Below, one piece after another: positions 8,427 through 19,402 of a stretch of DNA of 64,000 nt. The first letter of the stretch is position 1. Each line of letters opens with the position of its first letter. Source of the DNA: Pseudomonas bohemica (lineage in GTDB: Bacteria > Pseudomonadota > Gammaproteobacteria > Pseudomonadales > Pseudomonadaceae); contig NZ_NKHL01000115.1 of the NCBI RefSeq assembly GCF_002934685.1, positions 1 through 64,000 of the forward strand, written 5' to 3'. A program made the position numbers and the translations under genes. Under the pieces are notes generated by a model. That model was not told the DNA's origin, ran no database searches, and worked only from the letters and a program-made list of their open reading frames with translations.

Positions 8427-9554
8427 ATGACTAAGGGTATTAATCAGATTTCCAAGTTGTTTGCCGCACTGGTTCTGGCGGGGGTTGCCAGCCATTCGTT
8501 CGCGGCTGACACCATCAAGATCGGCATCGCCGGCCCTAAAACCGGTGCCGTCGCCCAGTACGGCGACATGCAGTTCAGCGGTGCCAAAATGGCCATCGAG
8601 CAAATCAATGCCAAAGGCGGCGTGGATGGCAAGAAACTCGAAGCCGTCGAATACGACGATGCTTGTGACCCTAAACAAGCGGTCGCAATCGCCAACAAAG
8701 TGGTCAACGACGGCGTGAAATTCGTGGTCGGCCACCTGTGCTCCAGCTCCACTCAGCCTGCGTCCGACATCTACGAAGACGAAGGCATCATCATGGTGAC
8801 CCCGGCTGCGACCAGCCCGGAAATCACTGCCCGTGGCTACAAGCTGGTCTTCCGCACCATCGGTCTGGACAGTGCCCAGGGCCCGGCCGCTGGCGAATAC
8901 ATCGCCAAGCAGGTCAAGCCGAAGATCGTTGCGGTCATCCACGACAAGCAGCAGTACGGTGAAGGCATCGCCACTGCCGTCAAGCAGACCCTGGAAAAAG
9001 ATGGCGTGAAAGTCGCCCTGTTCGAAGGCATCAACGCCGGCGACAAGGACTTCTCCTCGCTGATCGCCAAGCTCAAGCAAGCCAACGTCGACTTCGTCTA
9101 CTACGGCGGCTACCACCCTGAACTGGGCCTGATCCTGCGCCAGGCACAGGAAAAAGGCCTTAAAGCCGGCTTCATGGGTCCGGAAGGCGTGGGTAACGCG
9201 TCCATCTCGCAGATCGCCCAGGACGCTTCCGAAGGCCTGCTGGTGACCCTGCCGAAATCCTTCGATCAGGATCCAGCGAACAAGGAACTGGTTGCCGCGT
9301 TCCAGGCGAAGAAAGAAGACCCGAGCGGTCCTTTCGTGTTCCCGGCCTACGCTGCCGTTGAAGTGATCGCCGACGCCATCACCACTGCCAAGTCCGAAGA
9401 CACCGCCAAAGTGGCAGCCGCCATCCATGCCGGTACCTTCAAGACCCCTACCGGCGATCTGTCTTTCGACGCCAAGGGTGACCTGAAAGACTTCAAATTC
9501 GTCGTTTACACCTGGCACAAAGATGGCAGCAAGACTGAAGCCCCTGTGAAGTAA
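8427..9554 (+). CDS. braC: Branched-chain amino acid ABC transporter, periplasmic binding protein
   Basis: LivJ/BraC-type solute-binding protein that delivers Leu, Ile, Val (and Ala/Thr in Pseudomonas) to the BraDEFG membrane complex. 375 residues. Signal peptide 1-26 (KLFAALVLAGVASHSFA, cleavage before ADTIK). The mature protein begins with the family pattern IKIGIAGPKTG, and the ligand-loop segment FVVGHLCSSSTQPAS contains the Cys-Ser-Ser characteristic of the group. GGAG precedes ATG. First gene of the bra cluster and separated from braD by a strong terminator, so probably made in excess over the membrane components. Confidence 0.96.
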   Translation: MTKGINQISKLFAALVLAGVASHSFAADTIKIGIAGPKTGAVAQYGDMQFSGAKMAIEQINAKGGVDGKKLEAVEYDDACDPKQAVAIANKVVNDGVKFVVGHLCSSSTQPASDIYEDEGIIMVTPAATSPEITARGYKLVFRTIGLDSAQGPAAGEYIAKQVKPKIVAVIHDKQQYGEGIATAVKQTLEKDGVKVALFEGINAGDKDFSSLIAKLKQANVDFVYYGGYHPELGLILRQAQEKGLKAGFMGPEGVGNASISQIAQDASEGLLVTLPKSFDQDPANKELVAAFQAKKEDPSGPFVFPAYAAVEVIADAITTAKSEDTAKVAAAIHAGTFKTPTGDLSFDAKGDLKDFKFVVYTWHKDGSKTEAPVK

Positions 9555-9577
9555 TCACGGCCTTCATGCTTACCCGG

Positions 9578-9608
9578 AGCCCACTGCAACCGCAGTGGGC
9601 TTTGTTTT
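9578..9608 (+). terminator. Rho-independent terminator after braC
   Basis: Perfect 10-base stem AGCCCACTGC / GCAGTGGGCT with loop AACC, followed by TTGTTTT. It would end most braC transcripts, with partial read-through into braDEFG. Confidence 0.85.
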
Positions 9609-9768
9609 AGCTGGGCTGATGGATTTCACAAGAATCCCGATCCCTGAACATCTTGAAACCGCACCAGTGCATCGCTGGGCTCGTGCCGAACGCGGACGTA
9701 GATCACGACGCGCGAGCGGGAAAAGACTTCACCAGTGAAACACCGAGAAGGTTTTTAGGAGCGCGGCA

Positions 9769-10694
<926 letters not shown>

Positions 10695-10698
<4 letters not shown>

Positions 10699-11957
10699 CC
10701 AGGAATCTCAAATCGGCCCTCTTCAGCGCAGTGCTGGTGCTGGCCGTCGCTTACCCGATCCTCGGGCTGAAACTGGATATCGTCGGCATCAATCTGGCGG
10801 TCGTCGGCGCCAGCAGCACCACCGTCCTGGTGATTTTCGCCGCCGCGCTGCTGATGTTCCTGCGCGTGCTGTTCAATGAACAGATCAGCGCCATGTGGCG
10901 TTCGCGCCCGCAAAAACAACTGGTGTCGGACAAGGCCAGCAACTTCCTGACCCTGCCATCGACCCAGCGTTGGTTCCTTGGTGCGCTGGTCATTGCGGCG
11001 CTGGTGTGGCCGTTCTTCGGCTCCCGCGGCGCGGTGGACATCGCGACCCTGATCCTGATCTACGTAATGCTGGGCCTGGGCCTGAACATCGTGGTCGGGC
11101 TGGCGGGTCTGCTGGACCTGGGTTACGTCGGCTTCTACGCCGTCGGCGCCTACACCTACGCCCTGCTGCAGCACTACTTCGGTTTCGGTTTCTGGATCTG
11201 CCTGCCACTGGCGGGCCTCGCATCGGCCACCTTCGGCTTCCTGCTGGGCTTCCCGGTATTGCGCCTGCGCGGTGACTACCTGGCGATCGTGACCCTGGGT
11301 TTCGGGGAAATCATTCGCCTGTTCCTGCGTAACCTGACCGACATCACAGGCGGTCCGAACGGCATCAGCAACATCGAAAAACCGACGCTGTTCGGCCTGA
11401 CCTTCGAACGCAAGGCCGCTGAAGGCATGCAGACCTTCCACGAGTATTTCGGCCTGGAATACAACTCCATCAACAAGGTGATCTTCCTTTATCTGGTGGC
11501 CCTGCTGCTGGCGCTGTTGGCGCTGTTCGTGATCAACCGCCTGCTGCGCATGCCGATCGGTCGCGCGTGGGAAGCCCTGCGCGAAGACGAAATCGCCTGC
11601 CGCGCATTGGGTCTGAACCCGACGATCATCAAGCTTTCGGCGTTCACCCTCGGCGCTGCGTTCGCCGGTTTCGCCGGTAGCTTTTTCGCCGCGCGCCAGG
11701 GCCTGATCACTCCGGAGTCGTTCACCTTCCTTGAGTCGGCGATCATCCTGGCCATCGTGGTACTGGGCGGCATGGGGTCTCAGCTGGGTGTGATTCTCGC
11801 GGCGATCGTGATGATCCTGCTGCCTGAACTGCTTCGCGAATTCAGCGAATACCGCATGCTGGGCTTCGGCGCCTTGATGGTGCTGATGATGATCTGGCGT
11901 CCTCAGGGCTTCCTGCCAATGCAGCGTCCCGTCATGAAACTCAAGGGGGAACGCTGA
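10695..11957 (+). CDS. braE: Branched-chain amino acid ABC transporter permease (LivM type)
   Basis: 420-residue permease partner of BraD. An N-terminal extension with extra helices (about residues 1-90) precedes the LivM core, which starts with MLGLGLNIVVGLAGLLDLGY near residues 125-144. The ATPase-docking loop is GRAWEALREDEIACRALGLN near 290. Length fits the Pseudomonas BraE type rather than the shorter core. Overlaps braD by 4 bases and braF by 1, indicating translational coupling. Confidence 0.95.
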
Positions 11958-12724
11958 TGAGCCGTCCACTTCTGCAAGCCTCGGGCTTGAGCATGCGCTT
12001 TGGCGGCCTGTTGGCGGTCAATGGCGTGGGCCTGACAGTCAATGAAAAGCAGGTCGTGTCGATGATCGGCCCCAACGGCGCCGGCAAGACCACCGTCTTC
12101 AACTGCCTGACCGGTTTCTACAAGCCGACGGCGGGCACCATTCTGCTCGATGGTGAGCCGATTCAGGGTCTGGCCGGTCACGAGATTGCCCGCAAAGGCG
12201 TGGTGCGGACCTTTCAGAACGTGCGCCTGTTCAAGGAAATGACGGCGGTGGAAAACCTGCTGGTGGCCCAGCACCGTCACCTCAACACCAACTTCCTGTC
12301 GGGCCTGTTCAAGACTCCGTCGTATCGCAAGAGCGAACGCGAGGCCATGGAACACGCCGAACACTGGCTCGAAGCGGTCGACCTGAAAGCTTTCGCCAAC
12401 CGCCCTGCTGGCACCCTGGCCTATGGTCAACAACGCCGTCTGGAAATCGCCCGCTGCATGATGACGCGTCCGCGCATTCTGATGCTCGATGAGCCTGCAG
12501 CCGGTCTCAACCCCAGGGAAACCGACGACCTCAAGGCGCTGATCGGCGTGCTGCGCAACGAACACAACGCCACGGTGTTGCTGATCGAGCACGACATGAA
12601 GCTGGTCATGAGCATTTCCGATCACATTGTGGTGATCAATCAGGGAACGCCTCTGGCCGACGGCACGCCTGAGCAGATCCGTGACAATCCTGAAGTGATC
12701 AAAGCCTACCTGGGGGAAGCGTAA
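11957..12724 (+). CDS. braF: Branched-chain amino acid ABC transporter ATPase (LivG type)
   Basis: 255 residues. Walker A GPNGAGKTT (about 39-47), Q-loop around TFQNVRLF, signature LAYGQQRRLEIAR (about 155) in place of LSGGQ, which is normal for LivG, Walker B ILMLDEPAAGL and the switch His in LLIEHDMKLV. Energises uptake with BraG as an ATPase heterodimer on the cytoplasmic face. Shares its start base with the braE stop codon. Confidence 0.96.
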   Translation: MSRPLLQASGLSMRFGGLLAVNGVGLTVNEKQVVSMIGPNGAGKTTVFNCLTGFYKPTAGTILLDGEPIQGLAGHEIARKGVVRTFQNVRLFKEMTAVENLLVAQHRHLNTNFLSGLFKTPSYRKSEREAMEHAEHWLEAVDLKAFANRPAGTLAYGQQRRLEIARCMMTRPRILMLDEPAAGLNPRETDDLKALIGVLRNEHNATVLLIEHDMKLVMSISDHIVVINQGTPLADGTPEQIRDNPEVIKAYLGEA

Positions 12725-13426
<702 letters not shown>

Positions 13427-13439
13427 TATCGGCCCTCAC

Positions 13440-13529
13440 CTGCAGGAGCGCGCTTGCCTGCGATTGCGTTGCACCAGACAACATTCTTGTTGCTGATGCA
13501 CCACAATCGCGGGCAAGCGCGCTCCTACG
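13440..13529. repeat. REPIN, family 1
   Basis: Inverted cores GGAGCGCGCTTGCCTGCGAT and the complement ATCGCGGGCAAGCGCGCTCC around about 45 bases, directly after braG. Confidence 0.88.
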
Positions 13530-13559
13530 TTATTGCGTCGATCAAAAAACCCAGGTTCG

Positions 13560-13610
13560 CCACGTCGCCGTGCGAGACGCCGGAGGTTACGACAGCAGCG
13601 AATGCGGTGG
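13560..13610 (-). repeat. Fragment of the long dispersed repeat (third copy)
   Basis: Read on the minus strand, the segment around GCTGTCGTAACCTCCGGCG matches the core GCCGTCGTAGCCTCCGACG at about 30077 and GCCGTCGTATCCTCCGACG at about 146, each followed by a TCTC or TTTCCCA motif. Not part of a REP palindrome. Confidence 0.5.
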
Positions 13611-13644
13611 GTCTGCCAGGCCTTATCTGACCTCACTACCCGCG

Positions 13645-14553
13645 TCAAAGCTTCTCCAATGCCGCCGTACTGCGCTCGAACCACTCGGTCAGGTAATCGG
13701 CCATCACCTGAATCCGTCGTGGCAGATGCCCTTCGAACGGATGCACCAGAAACAGCGACGACACCGGCGTCTGATAATCGCGCAACAGCCATTCCAGCCG
13801 TCCCTCATTGAGCTCGTTGTGCACCATATACGACGGCAGGCGCGCGATCCCGGCTCCCACCAATGCCGCCTTTTTCAACAGGCCATAGTGATTGCTGGCG
13901 AACGTGCCACGCACATTTACCCGACTCAACTCATGATTCTGGTGATATACCCAGGTTTCCCGCCCAGCGTAATGACTGTTCAACAGACAGCGATGCACCC
14001 GCAGGGCTTCGGGCGTTTGCGGCTTGCCGTGTTGGGCGAGGTATTGCGGGCTGGCGCAGGTCAGTTCCTGCAAGGACAACAGCGGCTTGGCCACCAACCG
14101 CTCATTGACGCCGACGCTGGAACGGATGCCCAGATCGAACCCGTCGCGGCGCATGTCGCGAAACTGGTTGTTCAGGTCCAACTCGACCTGCACATCCGGG
14201 TACTGCGTGGCGAACTCGGTCAGCAGCCCTTCGAAGAATGTCTCGCCCAGTGACACCGGCACCGTCAGCCGCACGGTACCCACCAGGCTTTCGCTCAGAT
14301 AGGCCATGGCATCGCGCACCCGGTCCCGCTGCGCCAGCAAGGCCCGCGCCTCGGGCAACAGAATCGCACCCGCCGAGGTCAGGGTCAGGCTGCGGGTGGT
14401 GCGGTGCAACAGCGTGACACCGAAACTCTTTTCCAGCTTGCTGATGCGCTTGGACAGCTGGCTGGTGCTGGTGTCCAGCCATTGCGCGGCCAGGGTGAAG
14501 CTGTTGGCTTCAACCAGCATGGCAAACGCCGCCAGATCATCCATTTCGCTCAT
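13645..14553 (-). CDS. LysR-family transcriptional regulator
   Basis: 302 residues from ATG 14553 (MSEMDDLAAF); the frame is open further upstream but only this start gives the normal N-terminal winged HTH (residues 4-62: FTLAAQWLDTSTSQLSKRIS...). The effector domain (about 90-300) is of the PBP type found in the AaeR/DsdC-like group that regulates aromatic or aldehyde metabolism genes. Divergent from the SDR-like gene across 104 bases, the usual arrangement of a LysR regulator with its target. Confidence 0.9.
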   Translation of the reverse strand: MSEMDDLAAFAMLVEANSFTLAAQWLDTSTSQLSKRISKLEKSFGVTLLHRTTRSLTLTSAGAILLPEARALLAQRDRVRDAMAYLSESLVGTVRLTVPVSLGETFFEGLLTEFATQYPDVQVELDLNNQFRDMRRDGFDLGIRSSVGVNERLVAKPLLSLQELTCASPQYLAQHGKPQTPEALRVHRCLLNSHYAGRETWVYHQNHELSRVNVRGTFASNHYGLLKKAALVGAGIARLPSYMVHNELNEGRLEWLLRDYQTPVSSLFLVHPFEGHLPRRIQVMADYLTEWFERSTAALEKL

Positions 14554-14657
14554 GATTGTTTCCTTATCGAGAAACCGGGATTGCGCTTTGGCGCATTTAT
14601 CTGGGGGAAAACGCGGCTCACACTGAGCGCCTGATCCATTAACGGAAGGACTGCATC

Positions 14658-15257
14658 GTGAAGATTTTATTGATTGGCGCCGGCGGCACCATCGGCTCGG
14701 CGATCGAGAAGGAATTGGCGCCACGCCATGACATCGTTCGCATCGGCCGCAACAGTGGTGACGAGCATGTCGATATTAGTGACAGCACCTCGATCCGCAA
14801 ACTGTTCGAACGGATAGGGCCTTTCGATGCGTTGATCTGCGCCGCTGGTAACGTCACATTTGCGCCGCTGGCCGAGATGACCGAAGACTCCTTTACGCTG
14901 GGCCTGCGCGACAAACTCATGGGCCAGGTAAACCTGCTACTGATCGGCCGCGAATTCGCCAACGATGGCGCCTCGTTCACCTTCACCACCGGCATCACCA
15001 GCCATGACCCGATCCGCACCGGGGCGTCGGCCAGCCTGGTCAACGGCGCCATCGATGCATTCGTCTGTGCAGCGGCGATCGAGATGCCACGGGGCATGCG
15101 CGTCAACTCGGTCAGCCCCAACGTGCTGATCGAAGCCATGGGCAGTTACGCGCCGTATTTCCGCGGCTTCAAGCCGGTTTCGGGAGCCGATGTGGCGCTG
15201 GCGTACGCTAAAAGCGTCGAGGGGCTGCAGACCGGACAGACCTATCACGTCGGTTAA
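14658..15257 (+). CDS. Short-chain dehydrogenase/reductase-like protein without the YxxxK pair
   Basis: 199 residues. Rossmann start LLIGAGGTIGSAIEKEL (about 4-20), acidic residues HVDISD after strand 3, NAG-like AAGNVTF near 72-78. At the usual Tyr-x3-Lys position the sequence reads SASLVNGAIDAF, so neither catalytic residue is present; the family with this short form (COG0300/DUF-like SDRs beside LysR genes) often shows the same lack. It may bind NAD(P) or reduce a substrate by another mechanism. Probably controlled by the divergent LysR regulator. GGAAGG-type ribosome site before ATG. Confidence 0.82.
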   Translation: MKILLIGAGGTIGSAIEKELAPRHDIVRIGRNSGDEHVDISDSTSIRKLFERIGPFDALICAAGNVTFAPLAEMTEDSFTLGLRDKLMGQVNLLLIGREFANDGASFTFTTGITSHDPIRTGASASLVNGAIDAFVCAAAIEMPRGMRVNSVSPNVLIEAMGSYAPYFRGFKPVSGADVALAYAKSVEGLQTGQTYHVG

Positions 15258-15319
15258 TCACCTCTTGTGATGAACGAGCAGCCTGAGTAACGTGGCGGCA
15301 CTTGTCTGGAGACCGCCAC

Positions 15320-16000
15320 ATGTTCGCTGCTCGTTCCGTCCTGATATTCGCCTTGCTGCCCCTCTTCGCCGGCTGCCAGTTGCTGCCCTCGCAATCGGCC
15401 GACAGCAAGGTTTCCACTGCGGGCATGATCCGCATGCAGGGCACCCTCAGCGGCGACGGCGGCAAGTTGTTCTTCCAGCCGTGCAACGAACAGCGCCGCT
15501 ATGCCGTGATCGACAAAGGCAACACTGGCATCCTGCAGGAAGCAGCTTCGGTAGTGGATAAAAGCGGCAAGGCGTTTGCCGACGTGCGCGGCAATTTCGT
15601 CGCAAGCAAGGCCCAGGGCAGCGATGGCCAGGCTGATGTCTTTCAGCTGTATCGCGTCGAGCGTCCGAGCGATGCGTGTGAAGATCCCAACTTCAAGCGC
15701 CTGACCATTCACGCCAGCGGCAATGGCCCGAAATGGAATCTCAACGCCAGCGGCAAGGGTCTGGTGCTGGAACGTGAAGGTCTGGAGCCGTTCGCCGTGC
15801 CATACATGGAAGAGCAAATGCCCGAAGGACGCTTCAACCTGATCACCGACGCCAACGACCAGCATGTAGAGTTGTATGTCGCGCCGCAGCGTTGTGTCGA
15901 CCCTGCCAACGGCTCGGTGCAGCATCTGACCGCCGAATTGCGCGTCAACGGTCAGGTTCAGCGCGGCTGTGCGTATTTCGGCGCGATGCGCAATGATTGA
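15320..16000 (+). CDS. COG3650-family outer-membrane lipoprotein
   Basis: 226 residues from ATG 15320 with GGAG about 9 bases before; a TTG at 15302 is less likely. Signal peptide with lipobox LFAGC, cysteine at residue 19 becoming the lipidated N-terminus. No Asp at +2, so sorting to the outer membrane is expected. The mature part contains two related halves (about 30-110 and 115-225) with conserved cysteines (FFQPCNE, SDACEDP, PQRCVD, RGCAYFG), which resembles the NlpE-like/COG3650 fold. Role unknown, possibly envelope stress or copper response. Confidence 0.8.
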   Translation: MFAARSVLIFALLPLFAGCQLLPSQSADSKVSTAGMIRMQGTLSGDGGKLFFQPCNEQRRYAVIDKGNTGILQEAASVVDKSGKAFADVRGNFVASKAQGSDGQADVFQLYRVERPSDACEDPNFKRLTIHASGNGPKWNLNASGKGLVLEREGLEPFAVPYMEEQMPEGRFNLITDANDQHVELYVAPQRCVDPANGSVQHLTAELRVNGQVQRGCAYFGAMRND

Positions 16001-16010
16001 AGCCTGTCCT

Positions 16011-16100
16011 CTGTAGGAGCGCGCTTGCCCGCGATCGCGGTGTGTCAGCGCTGGAGAGACGACTGACACACCGCCGTCGCGGGCAAGCGCGCTCCTGCAA
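16011..16100. repeat. REPIN, family 1
   Basis: Near-perfect inverted arms TAGGAGCGCGCTTGCCCGCG and CGCGGGCAAGCGCGCTCCTG, with a further inner palindrome (GTGTGTCAG ... CTGACACAC). The best preserved copy in the window. Confidence 0.92.
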
Positions 16101-16209
16101 AAGCACCACTGACCCGGTTCGGTCACCGTTTCCTGAGTGATCTGGCTTATAATCGCCGGTTCTTGTAGCGCTGCCGGGCCGATCCTGCGGCCCGAAACCG
16201 GACCTTTCA

Positions 16210-17823
16210 ATGTTACGAATCACCGAACTCAAACTGCCGCTGGACCACGCGGACGAACAGCTGCGCCCCGCGCTCGCGCAACGCCTGGGCATCGACAGTG
16301 CCGAGCTCCTGGACTTCACCCTGTTCAAGCGCAGCTATGACGCGCGCAAGAAATCCAGCGAACTGCAATTCATCTACACCATCGACTTTCAAGTGCGCGA
16401 CGAAGCCGCTCTGCTCAAACGCCTGAGCCACGACAATCACGTCGGCCCGGCGCCGGATGTCAGTTATAAAGTCGTCGGGCAGGCCCCTCACGATCTGACC
16501 GAACGTCCGCTGGTGGTCGGTTTCGGCCCGTGCGGCATCTTCGCCGGCCTGCTGCTGGCGCAGATGGGCTTCAAGCCGATCATCCTCGAACGCGGCAAGG
16601 AAGTGCGTCAGCGTACCAAAGACACTTGGGGCCTGTGGCGCAAGAGCGTGCTCAACCCCGAATCCAACGTGCAATTCGGCGAGGGCGGCGCAGGCACCTT
16701 CTCCGACGGAAAGCTCTACAGCCAGATCAAAGACCCGAAATTTCACGGTCGCAAGGTGCTGCATGAGTTCGTCAAGGCTGGCGCGCCGGAGGAAATCCTT
16801 TACGTCAGCAAGCCGCACATCGGTACGTTCCGCCTGACCGGCGTGGTCGAAAACATGCGCCAGCAGATCGAAGCATTGGGCGGTGAAGTGCGCTTCCAGC
16901 AGCGCGTCACCGACGTGCTGATCGAGGACGGTCAGTTGCACGGGGTGGTGCTCGACAGCGGCGAGCGGATCGACTCCAGACATGTGATCCTGGCCCTGGG
17001 CCACAGCGCCCGCGACACGTTTCGTATGCTTCACGGCCGCGGCGTTTACATGGAGGCCAAGCCGTTCTCGGTAGGTTTCCGCATCGAGCACCCGCAAGGC
17101 CTGATCGACCGCGCGCGGCTGGGCAAATACGCAGGTCATCCGAAACTCGGTGCCGCCGACTACAAACTGGTGCACCACGCAAAAAATGGTCGCTCGGTGT
17201 ACAGCTTCTGCATGTGCCCCGGCGGCACCGTGGTTGCGGCGACATCCGAGCCGAACCGCGTGGTCACCAACGGCATGAGTCAGTACTCGCGTAACGAGCG
17301 CAACGCCAACTCGGGGATCGTGGTCGGCATCACGCCGGACGAGGATTATCCGGGCAGCCCGCTTGCCGGTATCGAATTGCAGGAGCGACTGGAGTCTCAT
17401 GCCTACGTCATGGGCGGCGAAAACTATGAGGCACCTGCGCAATTGGTCGGCGATTTCATCGCAGGCAAAGCCTCGACACAATTGGGTGAAGTGGAACCAT
17501 CCTACAAGCCTGGAGTGAAACTTACCGACCTTGCCGACGCCCTGCCCGCGTTCGCGATCGAGGCGATTCGTGAAGCGCTGCCCGCGTTCGACAAGCAGAT
17601 CAAAGGCTTCTCGCAGCACGACGCGGTGCTCACCGGCATCGAGACCCGCACTTCATCGCCGCTGCGTATCACCCGTGGCGCCGACATGCAAAGCCTGAAC
17701 GTCAAAGGCCTGTTCCCGGCCGGCGAAGGCGCAGGGTACGCAGGCGGGATCCTGTCAGCAGGTGTCGACGGGATTCGGATTGCCGAGGCACTGGCCCGAA
17801 GCATGTTGGGGATTGTCGAGTAA
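16210..17823 (+). CDS. FAD-dependent dehydrogenase (COG2509 family)
   Basis: 537 residues. An N-terminal domain (1-95) shared with the family precedes an FAD-binding Rossmann motif VVGFGPCGIFAGLLLAQMG near residues 101-119 and ERGKEVRQR after it. GEGGAGTFSDGKLYS near 157 and the C-terminal FAD motif LFPAGEGAGYAGGILSAGVD near 504 complete the site. Uncharacterised cytoplasmic oxidoreductase conserved across proteobacteria and firmicutes; the substrate is not known. Stands alone between a REPIN and the nhaA leader. Confidence 0.9.
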   Translation: MLRITELKLPLDHADEQLRPALAQRLGIDSAELLDFTLFKRSYDARKKSSELQFIYTIDFQVRDEAALLKRLSHDNHVGPAPDVSYKVVGQAPHDLTERPLVVGFGPCGIFAGLLLAQMGFKPIILERGKEVRQRTKDTWGLWRKSVLNPESNVQFGEGGAGTFSDGKLYSQIKDPKFHGRKVLHEFVKAGAPEEILYVSKPHIGTFRLTGVVENMRQQIEALGGEVRFQQRVTDVLIEDGQLHGVVLDSGERIDSRHVILALGHSARDTFRMLHGRGVYMEAKPFSVGFRIEHPQGLIDRARLGKYAGHPKLGAADYKLVHHAKNGRSVYSFCMCPGGTVVAATSEPNRVVTNGMSQYSRNERNANSGIVVGITPDEDYPGSPLAGIELQERLESHAYVMGGENYEAPAQLVGDFIAGKASTQLGEVEPSYKPGVKLTDLADALPAFAIEAIREALPAFDKQIKGFSQHDAVLTGIETRTSSPLRITRGADMQSLNVKGLFPAGEGAGYAGGILSAGVDGIRIAEALARSMLGIVE

Positions 17824-17860
17824 TGCTCGACCTTTATTAGCCCGGCCGGGCGACGTTCCG

Positions 17861-17919
17861 TTTGCCGACGGTAGCGGCTTTGAATTCGCTGCCTTCGGCA
17901 GGCCGTTCTGCTACAGGGT
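17861..17919. repeat. Short palindromic repeat, family 3
   Basis: Imperfect inverted pair (GCCGACGGTAGCGGC ... GCCTTCGGCAGGCCG then TGCTACAGGG). Ends in the same CTGTAGCA-type terminus as the copies at 32706, 34223 and 61786. Confidence 0.55.
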
Positions 17920-18006
17920 CTTCTGAAACTTCCTACACACCGCGTTGAACATGTCCTGCAGCATTTTGTAATGAAAATTACAGACTTTCTGTATACACGT
18001 TTGACG

Positions 18007-18029
18007 TCGATTTTTAATAACAAAATCGA
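18007..18029. promoter_or_regulatory. AT-rich palindrome in the nhaA leader
   Basis: TCGATTTT (18007-18014) and AAAATCGA (18022-18029) form a perfect 8-base inverted repeat around TAATAAC, about 77 bases before the nhaA start. It could be an operator or an RNA hairpin. Its AT content contrasts with the flanking coding DNA. TTGACG lies just before it (18001), but no -10 is correctly spaced. Confidence 0.35.
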
Positions 18030-18105
18030 ATATAACTTCTGTTTTCAGAAATAAGAACACAGAGTACGGTGTCGCTCCCCTTGCGCATGTCCACGGAGCG
18101 TGACC

Positions 18106-19293
18106 TTGTTCGTACGCTACACATTCAAACGTTTTTTTCAGCTGGAGGCGGCTGGCGGTCTGTTGTTGATCGCTGCGGCCGGCCTGGCTCTGCTCGTCAA
18201 TAACTCGCCCCTTTCGTGGCTCTACAACGGCCTGCTCGAAGTCCCCGTAGTGGCGCAGATCGGTGCGCTGAAAATTGCCAAGCCGCTGCTGTTGTGGATC
18301 AACGATGGGCTGATGGCACTGTTCTTCCTGCTCATCGGACTGGAGGTCAAACGTGAGGTGATTCAGGGCCATCTGGCGCGTCCCTCGCAAATCGTCCTAC
18401 CCGGTGCCGCAGCCATCGGCGGCATGGTGGTTCCTGCGCTGTTTTTCTGGGCCTTGAATAACGACAATCCTGCCGCCATGAGCGGTTGGGCGATCCCTAT
18501 GGCGACCGACATCGCCTTCGCCCTTGGCGTGCTGGCCCTGCTCGGCAAACGCGTGCCGGTGTCGCTCAAACTATTTCTGATGACCCTGGCCATCATCGAT
18601 GATCTGGGGGCGATCATCGTTATCGCCCTGTTCTACTCGGGCGAACTGTCCAACCTGTCACTGGCACTGGCGGCCGCCTCGATTGCCACGCTGATCGCGA
18701 TGAATCGGCTGGGCATTGTGAAGCTTGCGCCATATCTGGTTGTGGGCGTGGTGCTGTGGGTGTGCGTCCTCAAGAGCGGCGTGCACGCCACGCTGGCGGG
18801 CGTCGTTCTGGCGTTCTGCATCCCACTCAAGACCGCCAGGGACCTACCCTCCCCTCTGCAGCAGCTGGAACATGGCCTGCATCCCTGGGTCGCCTACGGC
18901 ATCCTGCCCCTTTTTGCCTTTGCCAACGCCGGGGTATCCCTGAGCGGGGTCACCCTGGACAGCTTTACCCACCACGTACCGCTGGGCATCGCGATGGGTC
19001 TGCTGTTGGGCAAGACACTGGGCGTGTTTGGCCTGACCTGGCTGGCAATCAAGACCGGCCTGGCCGCGCTGCCGATAGGCGCGAATTGGGGTCAGGTGAT
19101 GGGCGTGTCGATTCTGTGCGGGATTGGCTTCACCATGAGTCTGTTCGTAGGCTCGCTGGCGTTCGTGCCTGGAGAAAGTGAGTTCGCTGGGATGGACCGC
19201 ATGGGCATCCTCACAGGCTCCATCCTTGCCGCCTTGATCGGCTATGCCGTAACTGCGCTAGCCAGCCGAAAACCGGTAATCCGAAAACATTGA
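18106..19293 (+). CDS. nhaA: Na+/H+ antiporter NhaA
   Basis: Inner-membrane antiporter exporting Na+ (Li+) for 2 H+, active at alkaline pH. About 395 residues and 12 helices, the usual length. Key segments: LFFLLIGLEVKREV (pH-sensor region), MATDIAFALGVLALLG, and IIDDLGAIIVIALFYSGE holding the paired transport aspartates. Start: GTG 18100 overlaps the ribosome site GGAG (18095-18098), whereas TTG 18106 is 7 bases after it, so TTG is preferred; a GTG start adds two residues. Monocistronic, ended by a strong terminator. Confidence 0.95.
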   Translation: MFVRYTFKRFFQLEAAGGLLLIAAAGLALLVNNSPLSWLYNGLLEVPVVAQIGALKIAKPLLLWINDGLMALFFLLIGLEVKREVIQGHLARPSQIVLPGAAAIGGMVVPALFFWALNNDNPAAMSGWAIPMATDIAFALGVLALLGKRVPVSLKLFLMTLAIIDDLGAIIVIALFYSGELSNLSLALAAASIATLIAMNRLGIVKLAPYLVVGVVLWVCVLKSGVHATLAGVVLAFCIPLKTARDLPSPLQQLEHGLHPWVAYGILPLFAFANAGVSLSGVTLDSFTHHVPLGIAMGLLLGKTLGVFGLTWLAIKTGLAALPIGANWGQVMGVSILCGIGFTMSLFVGSLAFVPGESEFAGMDRMGILTGSILAALIGYAVTALASRKPVIRKH

Positions 19294-19326
19294 TTCGTAG
19301 GCGAAATCCCTGAGTTCACAAGCAAA

Positions 19327-19353
19327 AACGCCCCGACTGATCGGGGCGTTTTT
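19327..19353. terminator. Bidirectional terminator between nhaA and the glycine-zipper gene
   Basis: Perfect 10-base stem AACGCCCCGA / TCGGGGCGTT with loop CTGA, A-tract on the left and T-tract on the right. Serves the two convergent genes. Confidence 0.9.
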
Positions 19354-19402
19354 GTGTACGCGGGTATTACATTCAATCCGCTCGGTGCATCTTCAATGCC
19401 GA

